Shown: piece after piece, positions 1 through 8,268 of the stretch
Position numbering within the stretch: position 1 is the first letter of the stretch
Layout: the number at the start of each line of letters is the position of its first letter
Origin: Piscicoccus intestinalis NBRC 104926
Lineage (GTDB): Bacteria > Actinomycetota > Actinomycetes > Actinomycetales > Dermatophilaceae
Assembly (NCBI RefSeq): GCF_001515525.1
Contig: NZ_BCNQ01000022.1
Coordinates: 1 to 51,912, forward strand
Reading direction: 5' to 3'
Length of the DNA stretch: 51,912 nucleotides
Made by a program: the position numbers and the translations under genes
Notes under the pieces: generated by a model
The model's database searches: none
What the model was told of the DNA's origin: nothing
The model's input: the letters and a program-made list of their open reading frames with translations, nothing else

Positions 1-104
1 CGGCGGCCCCAGCTCCCGCGGCCCCAGCTCCCCCGGCCCCGGCCATCCCGACCCGGGGCCCCGCGGCGGGCCCGGCCGCGGAGCGTCTGCGCGAGCGTGG
101 TCAT
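1..104 (-). CDS. ABC exporter permease, N-terminal fragment (cut by window edge)
   Basis: An ATG on the minus strand at 104 overlaps the stop of the ABC ATPase gene in an ATGA arrangement. The frame stays open to the window edge and begins [15 protein letters not shown], then runs into a Gly/Arg/Trp-rich stretch coded by a short GC-rich duplication. A permease is the expected third gene of a TetR-ATPase-permease operon, and a basic cytoplasmic N-terminus fits. No membrane segment is inside the window, so the function is inferred from position and translational coupling only. Confidence 0.5.
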   Translation of the reverse strand, partial: MTTLAQTLRGRARRGAPGRDGRGRGSWGRGSWGR

Positions 105-1042
105 GACGCCGCCGTCGCGGGCGAGGGTGACTCGTCGTAGTGCCGCAGGAACAGCTCCTCCAGCGTGGGCGGGGAGCTGACCAGCGAACGAACCCCGAGG
201 GCGGCGAGCGCCCCGAGTGCCGCGGTCAGCGCGGCGTCGTCAACCTGGCAGGTGAGCCGGCCGCCGTCCACGTGCGCGTCGTGCACCCCGGGCACACCGG
301 TGAGGGCGGCCAGCGCCGCCGCAGGGGGGTCGTCGCGCAACTGCGCGACGAGCTGGGTGCGGGTCAGGTGCCGCAGCTGCGCGAGCGTTCCGCTCTCCAC
401 GAGCCGTCCGGCGCGGATGATGCTCACGTGGTCGCACAGGGCCTCGACCTCGGACAGGATGTGGCTGCTGAGCAGCACCGTGCGCCCCCGCCGGCGTTCG
501 TCGCGCAGGCAGTCGGTGAACACGCGCTCCATGAGCGGGTCCAGGCCGCTGGTCGGCTCGTCGAGCAGCAGCAGGTCGGCGTCGCCGGCGAGCGCGGCGA
601 CGAGCGCGACCTTCTGCCGGTTGCCCTTGGAGTAGGCGCGGCCCTTCTTCGTCGGGTCCAGGTCGAACCGCTCGATGAGCTCGTCCCGGCGAGCGGTGTC
701 GAGGTGGCCGCGGGCGTGCCCGAGCAGGTCGATGGCCTCCCCGCCGGTGAGGTTCGGCCACAGCGAGACGTCGCCGGGCACGTACGCCAGCCGTCGGTGC
801 AGCCGCGGAGCGTCCGCCCACGGGTCGCCGCCGAGCAGACGGGCCCGGCCCGACTCCGGGCGCAGCAGCCCCAGCAGCACGCGGATCGTCGTCGACTTGC
901 CGGCGCCGTTGGGCCCGAGAAACCCGTGGATCTGGCCGGTGGGCACGGTCATCGTCAACTCGTCGAGGGCCGTCACGCGGCCGAATCGCTTGGTCACCGC
1001 CTCCAGGTCGACGGCGGGAGCCGGGCCGGTGGTCTCGGTCAT
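101..1042 (-). CDS. ABC transporter ATP-binding protein (drug exporter type)
   Basis: This 313-residue nucleotide-binding subunit should power export of a drug or lipid together with the permease that follows it. Visible motifs are Walker [10 protein letters not shown] near residue 40, a signature-like SKGNRQK, Walker [14 protein letters not shown] and the switch histidine in SSHILSEVE. The C-terminal 80 residues form the usual DrrA/CcmA-type extension. I chose the ATG at 1042 because it overlaps the TetR stop (ATGA); longer reading frames upstream are read-through of the TetR gene in another frame. The regulator, ATPase and permease overlap by 4 nt at each junction, so they are one translationally coupled operon, probably repressed by the TetR protein. 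The substrate cannot be told from sequence. Confidence 0.92.
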   Translation of the reverse strand: MTETTGPAPAVDLEAVTKRFGRVTALDELTMTVPTGQIHGFLGPNGAGKSTTIRVLLGLLRPESGRARLLGGDPWADAPRLHRRLAYVPGDVSLWPNLTGGEAIDLLGHARGHLDTARRDELIERFDLDPTKKGRAYSKGNRQKVALVAALAGDADLLLLDEPTSGLDPLMERVFTDCLRDERRRGRTVLLSSHILSEVEALCDHVSIIRAGRLVESGTLAQLRHLTRTQLVAQLRDDPPAAALAALTGVPGVHDAHVDGGRLTCQVDDAALTAALGALAALGVRSLVSSPPTLEELFLRHYDESPSPATAAS

Positions 1043-1716
1043 GAGGTGCCCCCTGAGTTGTCGGATCGGTTGTCGGATGGGTGGTCGGACTGGTTGTCGC
1101 GCAGATACTGCCGCCGGGCCTCCTGGGCGAGGGGACCGACGAACAGCGCGGACGTGTACAGGTCGATGGCCTCGCTGACGTAGCGGTCGAGCGCCGGCTG
1201 ATCGAGCACGCTCGCCGCGCCGAGGTGGCGACCGAGCTGGGCGTCGAAGATCAACAGCCCCAGGGCGATCGCCGTCTGAACGGCCGCGCGGGCCGCCGGG
1301 TCGGCGCTGGGCCGCACGCTGCCCGCCTCCACTCCCGCGGCGAACACGGCCGACGTCGTGTCGACCATCTGGTCGAACAGCCCGTCGGCGGCCGGCCCGC
1401 CCTCGGCGAGCACCCGCACGAGATAGGCGTACATCGGCCGGACCTGCGGGTTGCGGGCCAGGTACGCCGACATCCCCGGCAGCGACCCGGAGGTCAGCGC
1501 CGCCGACTTCTCCGCCTGCACGAACGTCAGCAGGTGCTCGTCGCACGCGGCCCGCAACCCGTCCTTGCTCCCGAAGTGGTGCACGACGAGCGCGGCCGAG
1601 ACGCCCGCCCGGTCGGCGATGCTGCGCAGGCTCGACCGGGCGTAGCCGTGCTCGGCGAACTGCGCGATCGCGGCGTCGCGGATCCGCGCCCGCGCGGTCA
1701 GGTCGGCTGAACGCAT
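1039..1716 (-). CDS. TetR family transcriptional regulator
   Basis: A 225-residue one-component repressor. Residues 1-50 carry the TetR DNA-binding domain: [21 protein letters not shown] followed by the recognition-helix region with [18 protein letters not shown]. The C-terminal ligand-binding domain is variable. The ATG at 1716 places this domain at the extreme N-terminus as is normal; a GTG six bases further upstream is an alternative. The stop overlaps the ATPase start. A 16-bp palindrome about 10 bp upstream of the start suggests autorepression of the whole exporter operon. The C-terminal tail has a short repetitive DNQSD/DNRSD stretch. The inducer is unknown. Confidence 0.9.
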   Translation of the reverse strand: MRSADLTARARIRDAAIAQFAEHGYARSSLRSIADRAGVSAALVVHHFGSKDGLRAACDEHLLTFVQAEKSAALTSGSLPGMSAYLARNPQVRPMYAYLVRVLAEGGPAADGLFDQMVDTTSAVFAAGVEAGSVRPSADPAARAAVQTAIALGLLIFDAQLGRHLGAASVLDQPALDRYVSEAIDLYTSALFVGPLAQEARRQYLRDNQSDHPSDNRSDNSGGTS

Positions 1717-1726
1717 GTTCACTAGT

Positions 1727-1742
1727 CTAAACACGTGTTCAG
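1727..1742. promoter_or_regulatory. Probable TetR operator palindrome
   Basis: CTAAACACGTGTTCAG is a 16-bp inverted repeat with one mismatched pair, centred between 1734 and 1735, just upstream of the TetR gene. Its position and symmetry suit autoregulation. Its right half runs into a 13-bp motif that recurs elsewhere in the window (GTGTTCAGTCGAC, 1735-1747). Confidence 0.55.
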
Positions 1743-1919
1743 TCGACGGTCCAACTGTCAGCGCGGATCCACCGGGTTCACAAGAACTCGTAAAGCTTTG
1801 ATGCAGGCGTGGTCCAGGGGGAGTGTTCATACTTGCCATGCGGGACACACCGGCGTCCGGCGGGTGCTTCGAGCCATTCGTTCCGAGTCCGACCAGAGTT
1901 CGACCATGTGGAGGCGTGC

Positions 1920-4172
1920 GTGAGTTCTCCGAGCGGGAATGTGTCCGGCGGGCGGTCGCCCAAGCCCTCCGTGAAGGAGAGGCTGCGGAGCATCGACTTC
2001 AAGACCGTCTGGCGCACCCCGAAGGGGATCCTGGGGATTCTCGGGATTCTCGTCCTGCTCGGACTGCTGACGATCGCGATCCTGTTCGCGGTCGTGCGCG
2101 TTCCGGACCCCAACGAGCAGGCCCAGGCGCAGACCTCGATCATCTACTTCAGCGACGGCCAGACCGAGATGCACCGGTTCTCGGAGGTCAACCGGGAGTC
2201 GGTGCCGCTGTCCGACGTGCCGCAGCACGTGCAGGACGCGATGCTCGCCGCCGAGGACCGCAACTTCTACGACAACCCCGGGTTCTCGCTGAGCGGCATC
2301 AGCCGCGCGGTGTGGGCGGCGGTCAGCGGCGGCCCGACCCAGGGTGGCTCGACGATCACGCAGCAATACGTGAAAAACTACTTCCTCACCCAGGACCAGA
2401 CGATCGGTCGCAAGGTGCGCGAACTGATCATCTCGATCAAGGTCGAGCAGCAGCAGTCCAAGCAGGAGATTCTGCAGAACTACCTCAACACGATCTATTT
2501 CGGTCGCGGCGCCTCCGGCATCCAGGCGGCCTCGCGGGCCTACTTCAACAAGACCGTCGACCAGCTCTCGGTGGGTGAGGGGGCGCTGCTGGCGTCTGTC
2601 ATCCGGGCGCCGTCGCTGTACGACCCGGCGGAGGGGCCGGACGCCGAGAAGAACGCGCGTGAGCGCGTCGACTACGTGCTCGACGGCATGGTCGGGCAGG
2701 GCTGGCTCACCGCGGCGCAGCGGGCGGGGGTCACGTTCCCGCAGGTCGTCGAGTCGCGCACCCGCTCCGGGGCCTCCGGACCCAATGGCTACATCGTGCA
2801 GCAGGTGCAGAACGAGCTGTCCAGCAAGATCGGCCTGTCGGAGGCCGAGATCGACCGCGGCGGCCTGCGCATCACGACGACGATCTCGCGCGATGCCCAG
2901 ACGGACGCCATCACGGCCGTGCAGGAGAACCGCCCCAGCGGCGGACGGGCCGACGACGTGCGGGTCGGTCTCGTGTCGATCCGACCCGGAGACGGTGCGA
3001 TCCTCGCCATGTACGGCGGCCGCGACTTCAGCACCGAGCCGTACAACGCCGCCACCCAGGCCCAGCTGCAAGGCGGTTCGACGTTCAAGGCGTTCACCCT
3101 CGTCGCGGCCCTCGAGAAGGGCATCAGCACCCGCACCCCCTTCGACGCCTCGAGCCCGCGGTACTTCCGGGAGTTCCGCAGCGAGCAGAACCCCACCGGC
3201 AAGGTGACGAACTTCGGCGACACCAGCTACGGCACGATCACGCTGCGCGACGCCACCGCCAAGTCGGCGAACACCGCCTACGCCGACCTCAACACCGAGG
3301 TCGGGGCCGCCGCGACCCGCGACGTCGCGGTGCGGATGGGTCTGCCCGCGAACACCGCGGGACTGTCGGACAACTACGCGAACGTCTTCGGCACCGCCTC
3401 CCCGCGGGTCATCGACATGGCCAACGCGTACGCCACGCTGGCCTCCGGCGGTAAGCGGGCCGAGCCCTATCTCGTCAGCGCGGTCACCTCGGTCGACGAC
3501 TCGGTGCCGGCCTGGGCGGTCACCCCGCAGGTCAGCGACGCGATCAGCGCCGACGTGGCGGCCGATGCCGTCGACGCGATGACCCGGGTGGTGCGCGAGG
3601 GAACCGCCACGGGCGCCCGGGAGCTCGGCCGGCCGGCGGCGGGCAAGACCGGCACCACCACCGAGAACCGCGCGGTCTGGTTCGACGGATTCACCCCGCA
3701 GGCCGCCACGGCCGTCGCGCTCTACCTGCCGGACGAGCAGGGCAACGCCCAGCCGCTGCAGGGCATCGGCGGCCGCGCGGAGCTGACCGGCGGGTCGTAC
3801 CCGGTGCAGATCTGGACGGGCTTCATGCGCCGTTACCTGCAGGGCACGCCGGTCGCGTCGTTCCCGGATCGGGTCGGCATCGGCGACTCGCAGGTGCGCT
3901 GGGTGCCGCCCGTGCAGACGCCCTCGCCGCGACGCACGTCGTCCTCGCCGACCTCCGAATCCTCCGACGAGGAGAGTTCGGACGAGAGCTCGGACGAGAG
4001 CTCCGACGAGAACTCCGACGAGAGCTCGGATGAGAACTCCGACGAGAGCTCGAGCGAGGAGTCGGGTCGCAGCTCGGACTCCGGCGACGGCGACTCGGAG
4101 AACTCGACCTCCGACCGGGAGCGCGAGTCCGCCGGGGACGACAACGGCCCTGCCCCCGCGGACGAGGAGTAG
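1920..4172 (+). CDS. Bifunctional class A penicillin-binding protein
   Basis: This membrane-anchored enzyme polymerises lipid II (glycosyltransferase) and cross-links peptides (transpeptidase). With the GTG at 1920 it is 750 residues; GGAG lies 6 nt before this codon, and the upstream in-frame extension does not look like a PBP. A membrane helix spans about residues 37-60. The glycosyltransferase domain shows AAEDRNFYDNPG (catalytic Glu112) and GGSTITQQYVKN. The transpeptidase domain has STFK (Ser387, Lys390), SAN (449-451) and KTGT (from 576). Residues 680-750 are a Ser/Asp/Glu-rich tail built of SSDE-like repeats. The gene lies upstream of the GT87 and rpsF cluster, as ponA1 does in mycobacteria, and is divergent from the TetR operon. 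Confidence 0.93.
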   Translation: MSSPSGNVSGGRSPKPSVKERLRSIDFKTVWRTPKGILGILGILVLLGLLTIAILFAVVRVPDPNEQAQAQTSIIYFSDGQTEMHRFSEVNRESVPLSDVPQHVQDAMLAAEDRNFYDNPGFSLSGISRAVWAAVSGGPTQGGSTITQQYVKNYFLTQDQTIGRKVRELIISIKVEQQQSKQEILQNYLNTIYFGRGASGIQAASRAYFNKTVDQLSVGEGALLASVIRAPSLYDPAEGPDAEKNARERVDYVLDGMVGQGWLTAAQRAGVTFPQVVESRTRSGASGPNGYIVQQVQNELSSKIGLSEAEIDRGGLRITTTISRDAQTDAITAVQENRPSGGRADDVRVGLVSIRPGDGAILAMYGGRDFSTEPYNAATQAQLQGGSTFKAFTLVAALEKGISTRTPFDASSPRYFREFRSEQNPTGKVTNFGDTSYGTITLRDATAKSANTAYADLNTEVGAAATRDVAVRMGLPANTAGLSDNYANVFGTASPRVIDMANAYATLASGGKRAEPYLVSAVTSVDDSVPAWAVTPQVSDAISADVAADAVDAMTRVVREGTATGARELGRPAAGKTGTTTENRAVWFDGFTPQAATAVALYLPDEQGNAQPLQGIGGRAELTGGSYPVQIWTGFMRRYLQGTPVASFPDRVGIGDSQVRWVPPVQTPSPRRTSSSPTSESSDEESSDESSDESSDENSDESSDENSDESSSEESGRSSDSGDGDSENSTSDRERESAGDDNGPAPADEE
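3957..4070 (+). repeat. Short in-gene repeats coding an acidic Ser-Asp-Glu tail
   Basis: About nine imperfect copies of a 12-15 bp unit (GACGAGAGCTCG and variants) encode the SSDESSDEN tail of the PBP. The copies differ mostly at synonymous positions. The array is probably unstable by slippage and gives a flexible, highly negative extracytoplasmic end. Confidence 0.75.
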
Positions 4173-4315
4173 CGACGCCCCGTCCGGCGGCGCCGGCCCG
4201 TGACCGGCGTGGCCATCTCGAATCCGTTGGGGCCCGCGCGAATCCGTCCGAGCGTCGGAGCCGGTTCGGGCGCTGCGGCACGGGTGCCCGGCCGCGTCGG
4301 CGCCCCGCGCCCGCT

Positions 4316-4321
4316 TAGGCT
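4316..4321 (+). promoter_or_regulatory. -10 box (TAGGCT) for a probably leaderless mRNA
   Basis: TAGGCT fits the actinobacterial TANNNT -10 consensus and ends 6 nt before the ATG at 4328. No Shine-Dalgarno sequence lies between them, so transcription would start at or next to the start codon. The rest of 4173-4315 shows no gene. Confidence 0.4.
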
Positions 4322-4327
4322 TACCTC

Positions 4328-5851
4328 ATGCCCGCCAGTAGACCCCGCGGCCCGGTGGACCCGTCGCGCGCGGGCGTCCCCTCCGCCGACGAGCCGCTCG
4401 TCGCCGCCGCCTCCGAGGTGCTCGGTGGGCCCCTGGGGCGGCACGCCCGCCTGGAGCGCACCCGCTGGGGTGGCACCGGCCCGCGCCGGCGGTTGCTCGT
4501 GCTCCCGGCACGCCCGATCGCGGCGGTGCTCGCGATCGTCGCGGCCGTCTTCGTCGGGCTCGGCGCGGTGCAGAAGAGTTACTGCTTCACCCATGGCTGG
4601 GGCGGCTCGGAGGTGTTCTGGCGGGCCTGCTACTCCGACCTGCCCCGCATGTACGTGACCTCGGGTCTCGTCACCGGCTCGATGCCCTACGGCGACGCCG
4701 GCACCGCCGTCAACCAGCCCGCCGGCACGGGGCTGGTGCTGTGGGCGATGGCCCAGGTGGTGCCGAGCGGACCGCGGGAGGCCACCTGGTTCGTCGCGGC
4801 CTGGACGGTGCTGGCCGTCGTGCTCGCCGTGGTGCTCGTCACCGCGACGACCCTCACGCTGCGTCGTGACCCGTGGCGGGCCGCGCAGGTCGCGGCGTGC
4901 CCGCTGCTCATCACGACAGTGCTCGTCGCGCCCGACCTGCTGGGGGTCGCCCTCGTGGCGGTCGGCCTGCTGCTGTGGGCGCGCGAAAAGCCCGTGTGGG
5001 CCGGTCTGGCCCTCGGGGCCGCGGCCTCCGCCCGCTCGTACGCCGCGCTCGTCGTCATCGTGCTCGTGTTCATCGCCGCCCGCGCCGGGGTGCCGCGGGT
5101 GGCGGCGCGCACGGCCGCGGTGGCCGCGGCGACCTGGGCGGGAGTGCTGCTGCTCGTCGGTCTCGTCGCCGGAGGCGGGGTGCTCGCCCCTTACCAGTCG
5201 TGGCTCGGGGCCGGGGCCGAGTACGGCGCACCGGTCTACCTGGGCAATCTCATGGGCTACGACATGCCGCTCGGAATGCTGACCGCCCTCGCCATCGCCG
5301 GGTGGGTCGTCGCGCTCATCGCCGGGGCCGTCTTGACGTTCGTGCCGGCGCACCGGCCGAAGGTGGCCGAGGTGCTCGTCCTCGTTCTCGTGGTCGTGCT
5401 GCTCACCTCGAAGACGATCCCGGTGCAGGCCACACTCGCGCTGGCGCCGCTGGCGGCGCTCGCCGGGCTCCGGTGGCGCGACGTGATCGGCTGGTGGGTG
5501 GCCGAACTGCTGTACTTCGTGGCGGTCTGGCTCTACCTCGGCGGGCAGGACGAGCCGACCCGGGCCCTGCCGCAGGAGTGGTACGCCTTCTTCCTCGTGC
5601 TGCGCTGCGCCGCGCTGGTCTACCTCGCCTACCGGGTGACGGTGACCGCGCTGCGCCGGCCCGCCGCGGTGCCCCCCGACCAGCCGCTGCCGGAGGGGTT
5701 CGGTCTCCTCGACGATCCCGACACCCTCGACGACCTCGGCGCGCCCGGCGAGCCGACCGACGAGGCCGCGATCGCCGCCCGGCGCGACCCCGACGACGCC
5801 GCGGGACCGGCGGCCGGTCGGGACGACGCCCTCGTCGTCACCTTCGGGTGA
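4328..5851 (+). CDS. Polytopic membrane protein, GT87-like glycosyltransferase
   Basis: A 507-residue integral membrane protein with a basic, proline-rich cytoplasmic N-terminus of about 60 residues. It then has some ten hydrophobic segments, beginning with LLVLPARPIAAVLAIVAAVF. The loop after the first helix carries conserved-looking YCFTHGW and a CYSDLPRMY segment with MPYG, typical of the actinobacterial GT87 proteins coded between the PBP and rpsF. Such enzymes transfer sugars from polyprenyl-phosphate donors to envelope glycans; the donor and acceptor here are unknown. The C-terminal 70 residues are acidic and probably cytoplasmic. The start is set by the -10 box next to the ATG. Family placement rests on topology and position rather than on an active-site motif. 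Confidence 0.75.
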   Translation: MPASRPRGPVDPSRAGVPSADEPLVAAASEVLGGPLGRHARLERTRWGGTGPRRRLLVLPARPIAAVLAIVAAVFVGLGAVQKSYCFTHGWGGSEVFWRACYSDLPRMYVTSGLVTGSMPYGDAGTAVNQPAGTGLVLWAMAQVVPSGPREATWFVAAWTVLAVVLAVVLVTATTLTLRRDPWRAAQVAACPLLITTVLVAPDLLGVALVAVGLLLWAREKPVWAGLALGAAASARSYAALVVIVLVFIAARAGVPRVAARTAAVAAATWAGVLLLVGLVAGGGVLAPYQSWLGAGAEYGAPVYLGNLMGYDMPLGMLTALAIAGWVVALIAGAVLTFVPAHRPKVAEVLVLVLVVVLLTSKTIPVQATLALAPLAALAGLRWRDVIGWWVAELLYFVAVWLYLGGQDEPTRALPQEWYAFFLVLRCAALVYLAYRVTVTALRRPAAVPPDQPLPEGFGLLDDPDTLDDLGAPGEPTDEAAIAARRDPDDAAGPAAGRDDALVVTFG

Positions 5852-5890
5852 GCGCAGCCCGCTGCCACGTCCTCACCGCGTGACGCGGAT

Positions 5891-5939
5891 CCGTCCACAG
5901 GCGCGCGACCGGCTCCGGCTCGACGCGCGTTATCCACAG
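5891..5939 (+). promoter_or_regulatory. Two DnaA-box-like sites
   Basis: CGTCCACAG (5892-5900) and the consensus-type TTATCCACA (5930-5938) lie 30 bp apart in the gap between the GT87 gene and rpsF. They could be isolated DnaA-binding sites. No AT-rich unwinding region is present, so this is not an origin. The remainder of 5852-6130 shows no gene. Confidence 0.35.
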
Positions 5940-6133
5940 CGGATTCGGCGACTGCCGTGCGCGGCGGTTACTCTGGACCACGTCCCATCGACGGCCCGGT
6001 CCTCCGGGCGCATCGCGCGGGCCGCGTCCTCCTCCGCAGGAGCCGGGTGGCCGCGGCGATGTCACGAGATGCGGGCCAAACCCACGGTGTACGCCGCTGG
6101 GTGCCGCCCGCCCTCGCGTCGTCGAGACCAACG

Positions 6134-6169
6134 CAGCAAGACCCTTCTGTCACGGCCCACAGCCGTGAC
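6134..6169 (+). promoter_or_regulatory. rpsF leader: CAGCAAGACCC motif plus hairpin
   Basis: CAGCAAGACCC (6134-6144) is followed after 4 nt by a perfect 8-bp hairpin, GTCACGGC/GCCGTGAC (6149-6156 and 6162-6169), about 30 nt before the rpsF start. The same 11-mer plus a hairpin precedes rpsR. A role in ribosomal-protein autoregulation is inferred, not shown. Confidence 0.45.
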
Positions 6170-6201
6170 CGCTACAGACCAGAGGAGGTGGGTTAAGCAG
6201 C

Positions 6202-6492
6202 ATGCGTCAGTACGAGATCATGATCATCGTCGACCCCGAGGTGGACGACCGCCAGGTGGCGACCACTCTCGAGCGGTTCCTCGCTGTCATCACCAACGAC
6301 AAGGGCACCATCGACAACATCGACGTCTGGGGCCGTCGTCGTCTCGCCTACGAGATCAAGAAGCGTTCCGAGGGCGTCTACGTCGTCGTCAACTTCACCG
6401 CGGAGCCGGCCACGGCCAAGGAGCTGGACCGTCAGCTCGGGCTGTCCGAGCAGATTCTTCGCACGAAGCTGATCCGGCCCGAGGCCGCCTGA
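6202..6492 (+). CDS. rpsF: 30S ribosomal protein S6
   Basis: A 96-residue ribosomal protein that pairs with S18 on the platform of the small subunit. It starts [17 protein letters not shown] and ends [11 protein letters not shown], the usual S6 fold and length for actinobacteria, without the long acidic tail seen in some bacteria. A strong AGGAGGT lies 11 nt upstream of the ATG at 6202. It heads the rpsF-ssb-rpsR-rplI block, a nearly universal order. The leader carries a hairpin that may bind S6 or S6:S18 for feedback control, as known in other bacteria. Confidence 0.97.
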   Translation: MRQYEIMIIVDPEVDDRQVATTLERFLAVITNDKGTIDNIDVWGRRRLAYEIKKRSEGVYVVVNFTAEPATAKELDRQLGLSEQILRTKLIRPEAA

Positions 6493-6541
6493 CCCGCACG
6501 TCACCCCCGTCCCCTCCAGCCTGCAGAGAGGCAGTCATCCC

Positions 6542-7129
6542 ATGGCCGGCGAAACCCAGATCACCGTGATCGGCAACCTCACGGCCGACCCCGAGTTGCG
6601 CTTCACCCCCTCGGGTGCGGCGGTCGCGAACTTCACCGTGGCGTCCACGCCCCGACAGTTCGACCGACAGAGCAACGAGTGGAAGGACGGCGAGACGCTG
6701 TTCATGCGCTGCTCGGTGTGGCGGGAGGCGGCCGAGAACGTCGCCGAGTCGCTGCAGCGGGGCGCACGAGTCATCGTCTCCGGACGCCTCGTCTCCCGCT
6801 CGTGGGAAGACAAGGAGACCGGCCAGAAGCGCTCCGTCATGGAGATGCAGGTCGACGAGGTCGGCCCGTCGCTGCGCTACGCCACCGCCAAGGTCAACAA
6901 GACCCAGCGCGGCGGCGGAGGCGGTGGCTTCGGCGGCGGCCAGGGCGGCCAGGGTGGCTACGGCGGAGGCGGTCAGGGCGGCTACGGCCAGTCCCGGCCC
7001 GACTCCGACCCGTGGGCCACCGGCGGCCAGGGCGGCCAGGGCAATCAGGGCGGCAACTCCGGCCCGGGCGGCGGTTCGGGCTCCGGCGGGTGGGGCAACG
7101 CCCCATCCTACGACGAGCCCCCGTTCTGA
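6542..7129 (+). CDS. ssb: Single-stranded DNA-binding protein
   Basis: A 195-residue SSB. Residues 1-115 form the OB fold ([19 protein letters not shown] near the N-terminus, [20 protein letters not shown] in the middle). A glycine-rich linker of about 60 residues with [11 protein letters not shown]-type repeats follows, and the protein ends with the acidic tip DEPPF that docks replication and repair partners. It protects single strands at the fork and is co-transcribed with rpsF and rpsR. The Gly-rich linker DNA is repetitive. The ATG at 6542 has a GAGAGG about 10 nt upstream. Confidence 0.97.
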   Translation: MAGETQITVIGNLTADPELRFTPSGAAVANFTVASTPRQFDRQSNEWKDGETLFMRCSVWREAAENVAESLQRGARVIVSGRLVSRSWEDKETGQKRSVMEMQVDEVGPSLRYATAKVNKTQRGGGGGGFGGGQGGQGGYGGGGQGGYGQSRPDSDPWATGGQGGQGNQGGNSGPGGGSGSGGWGNAPSYDEPPF

Positions 7130-7226
7130 TCCGGCACCCGTGACGTCGTCGGCGCCCGCCCGCCGCGGGCGCCCGACATCCCCGGCGCGGTTCGCCCGCG
7201 TCACCACGCGGTTCGCCGCGTTCATC

Positions 7227-7260
7227 CAGCAAGACCCATCCCGGGGCCGGAAGCCCCGGG
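7227..7260 (+). promoter_or_regulatory. rpsR leader: CAGCAAGACCC motif plus hairpin
   Basis: CAGCAAGACCC (7227-7237) is followed by a perfect 8-bp hairpin, CCCGGGGC/GCCCCGGG (7240-7247 and 7253-7260, loop CGGAA), 27 nt before the rpsR start. It duplicates the arrangement in front of rpsF with a different stem. It could be a protein-binding leader or attenuator. Confidence 0.45.
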
Positions 7261-7287
7261 CTCTCACCAGGAAGGGAGAGCACCACG

Positions 7288-7524
7288 ATGGCCAAGCCCG
7301 TTGTGCGTAAGCCCAAGAAGAAGGCGAACCCGCTCAAGGTCGCCAAGATCGAGAACATCGACTACAAGGACACCGCGCTGCTGCGCAAGTTCATCTCCGA
7401 CCGCGGCAAGATCCGCGCCCGCCGCGTCACCGGCGTCTCCGTGCAGGAGCAGCGCCTCATCGCCAAGGCCGTGAAGAACGCCCGCGAGATGGCGCTGCTG
7501 CCGTACAGCAGCTCGGCTCGCTGA
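7288..7524 (+). CDS. rpsR: 30S ribosomal protein S18
   Basis: A 78-residue basic ribosomal protein, partner of S6. It shows the family core [18 protein letters not shown], then [19 protein letters not shown] and the C-terminal [15 protein letters not shown]. No CxxC zinc motif is visible at the N-terminus, which starts [15 protein letters not shown], so this is the zinc-independent form. A GGAAGGGAG lies upstream of the ATG at 7288. It sits between ssb and rplI, 158 nt behind ssb and 23 nt ahead of rplI. Confidence 0.96.
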   Translation: MAKPVVRKPKKKANPLKVAKIENIDYKDTALLRKFISDRGKIRARRVTGVSVQEQRLIAKAVKNAREMALLPYSSSAR

Positions 7525-7547
7525 GCCGGGCGCCGCAAGGAGGAACG

Positions 7548-7991
7548 ATGAAGCTCATTCTCACCAACGAGGTGTCCGGTCTCGGCTCCGCCGGTGACGT
7601 CGTCGAGGTCAAGGACGGCTACGGCCGCAACTTCCTGCTGCCGCGGGGCCTAGCGACGCCGTGGTCCAAGGGCGGCCAGAAGCAGGTCGAGGATCTGCAG
7701 AAGGGCCGCGCGGCCCGCGAGCTGAAGAGCCTCGACGAGGCCAAGGGCGTCAAGGGGCAGCTCGAGGCGCAGCCGCTGCGCATCAGCGCCCACGCCGCCT
7801 CCGGCGGGCGCCTGTTCGGCGCGGTGACCCAGTCCGACGTCGCGGTCGCGGCGAGCGAGCGGGGCATCACGATCGACAAGCGCCGCGTCGAGTTCCCCTC
7901 GCCGATCAAGGCGGTCGGGGAGCACAGCGCCACCGTCGCCCTGCACCCCGAGGTCAAGGCGACCGTGCAGCTGCAGGTCGTCGCCGGCTGA
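7548..7991 (+). CDS. rplI: 50S ribosomal protein L9
   Basis: A 147-residue large-subunit protein. The N-terminal rRNA-binding domain begins [29 protein letters not shown], with the characteristic [12 protein letters not shown] segment. A long connecting helix ([22 protein letters not shown]) and the C-terminal domain follow. AAGGAGG lies 7 nt before the ATG. It closes the ribosomal block; a strong hairpin follows 33 nt after the stop. Confidence 0.97.
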   Translation: MKLILTNEVSGLGSAGDVVEVKDGYGRNFLLPRGLATPWSKGGQKQVEDLQKGRAARELKSLDEAKGVKGQLEAQPLRISAHAASGGRLFGAVTQSDVAVAASERGITIDKRRVEFPSPIKAVGEHSATVALHPEVKATVQLQVVAG

Positions 7992-8024
7992 CGAACCACG
8001 CGCCGGCTCCGCCGGCGGTCACGC

Positions 8025-8063
8025 GCGCAGGCCCGCATCCCGCACCGGGGTGCGGGCCTGCGC
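8025..8063 (+). terminator. Hairpin terminator after rplI
   Basis: Perfect 13-bp arms GCGCAGGCCCGCA (8025-8037) and TGCGGGCCTGCGC (8051-8063) with a 13-nt loop, 33 nt after rplI. No U-tract follows, as is common in high-GC actinobacteria. Confidence 0.75.
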
Positions 8064-8087
8064 CGTGCGGGTCGCCCCCGCGAAGGC

Positions 8088-8240
8088 CGCTCGCGCGCCT
8101 CGCCCGCTCGCGCGCCTCGCCCGCCCGCGCGCCTGGCCGGCTCGCTGTCTGGCCGTCTCGTTGCTTTGCCCTCGCGCCGTTCGGCCGGCCCGCGGACTTG
8201 CCGTCTGGCCGGCTGGCCGTCTCGCGGCCCGGCTGCCTTG
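8088..8240 (+). repeat. Degenerate 17-bp tandem repeats
   Basis: Two identical 17-mers, CGCTCGCGCGCCTCGCC at 8088-8104 and 8105-8121, are followed by a variant (8122-8138) and increasingly diverged units of CTGGCCG(G/T)CT type up to about 8240. The array fills the gap between rplI and the BASS transporter. No gene is seen in it. Confidence 0.6.
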
Positions 8241-8268
8241 CCATCGTGGACGACCTCGGAGAGGCTGT

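Noticed and set aside
1827-3071. Long minus-strand frame inside the PBP gene
   Set aside because: Low-complexity Arg/Asp/His-rich product opposite a well-supported gene; no ribosome site.
4311-4327. IdeR/DmdR iron box in TTAGGCTTACCT
   Set aside because: Only part of the 19-bp palindrome matches; the bases are better explained as a -10 element next to a leaderless start.
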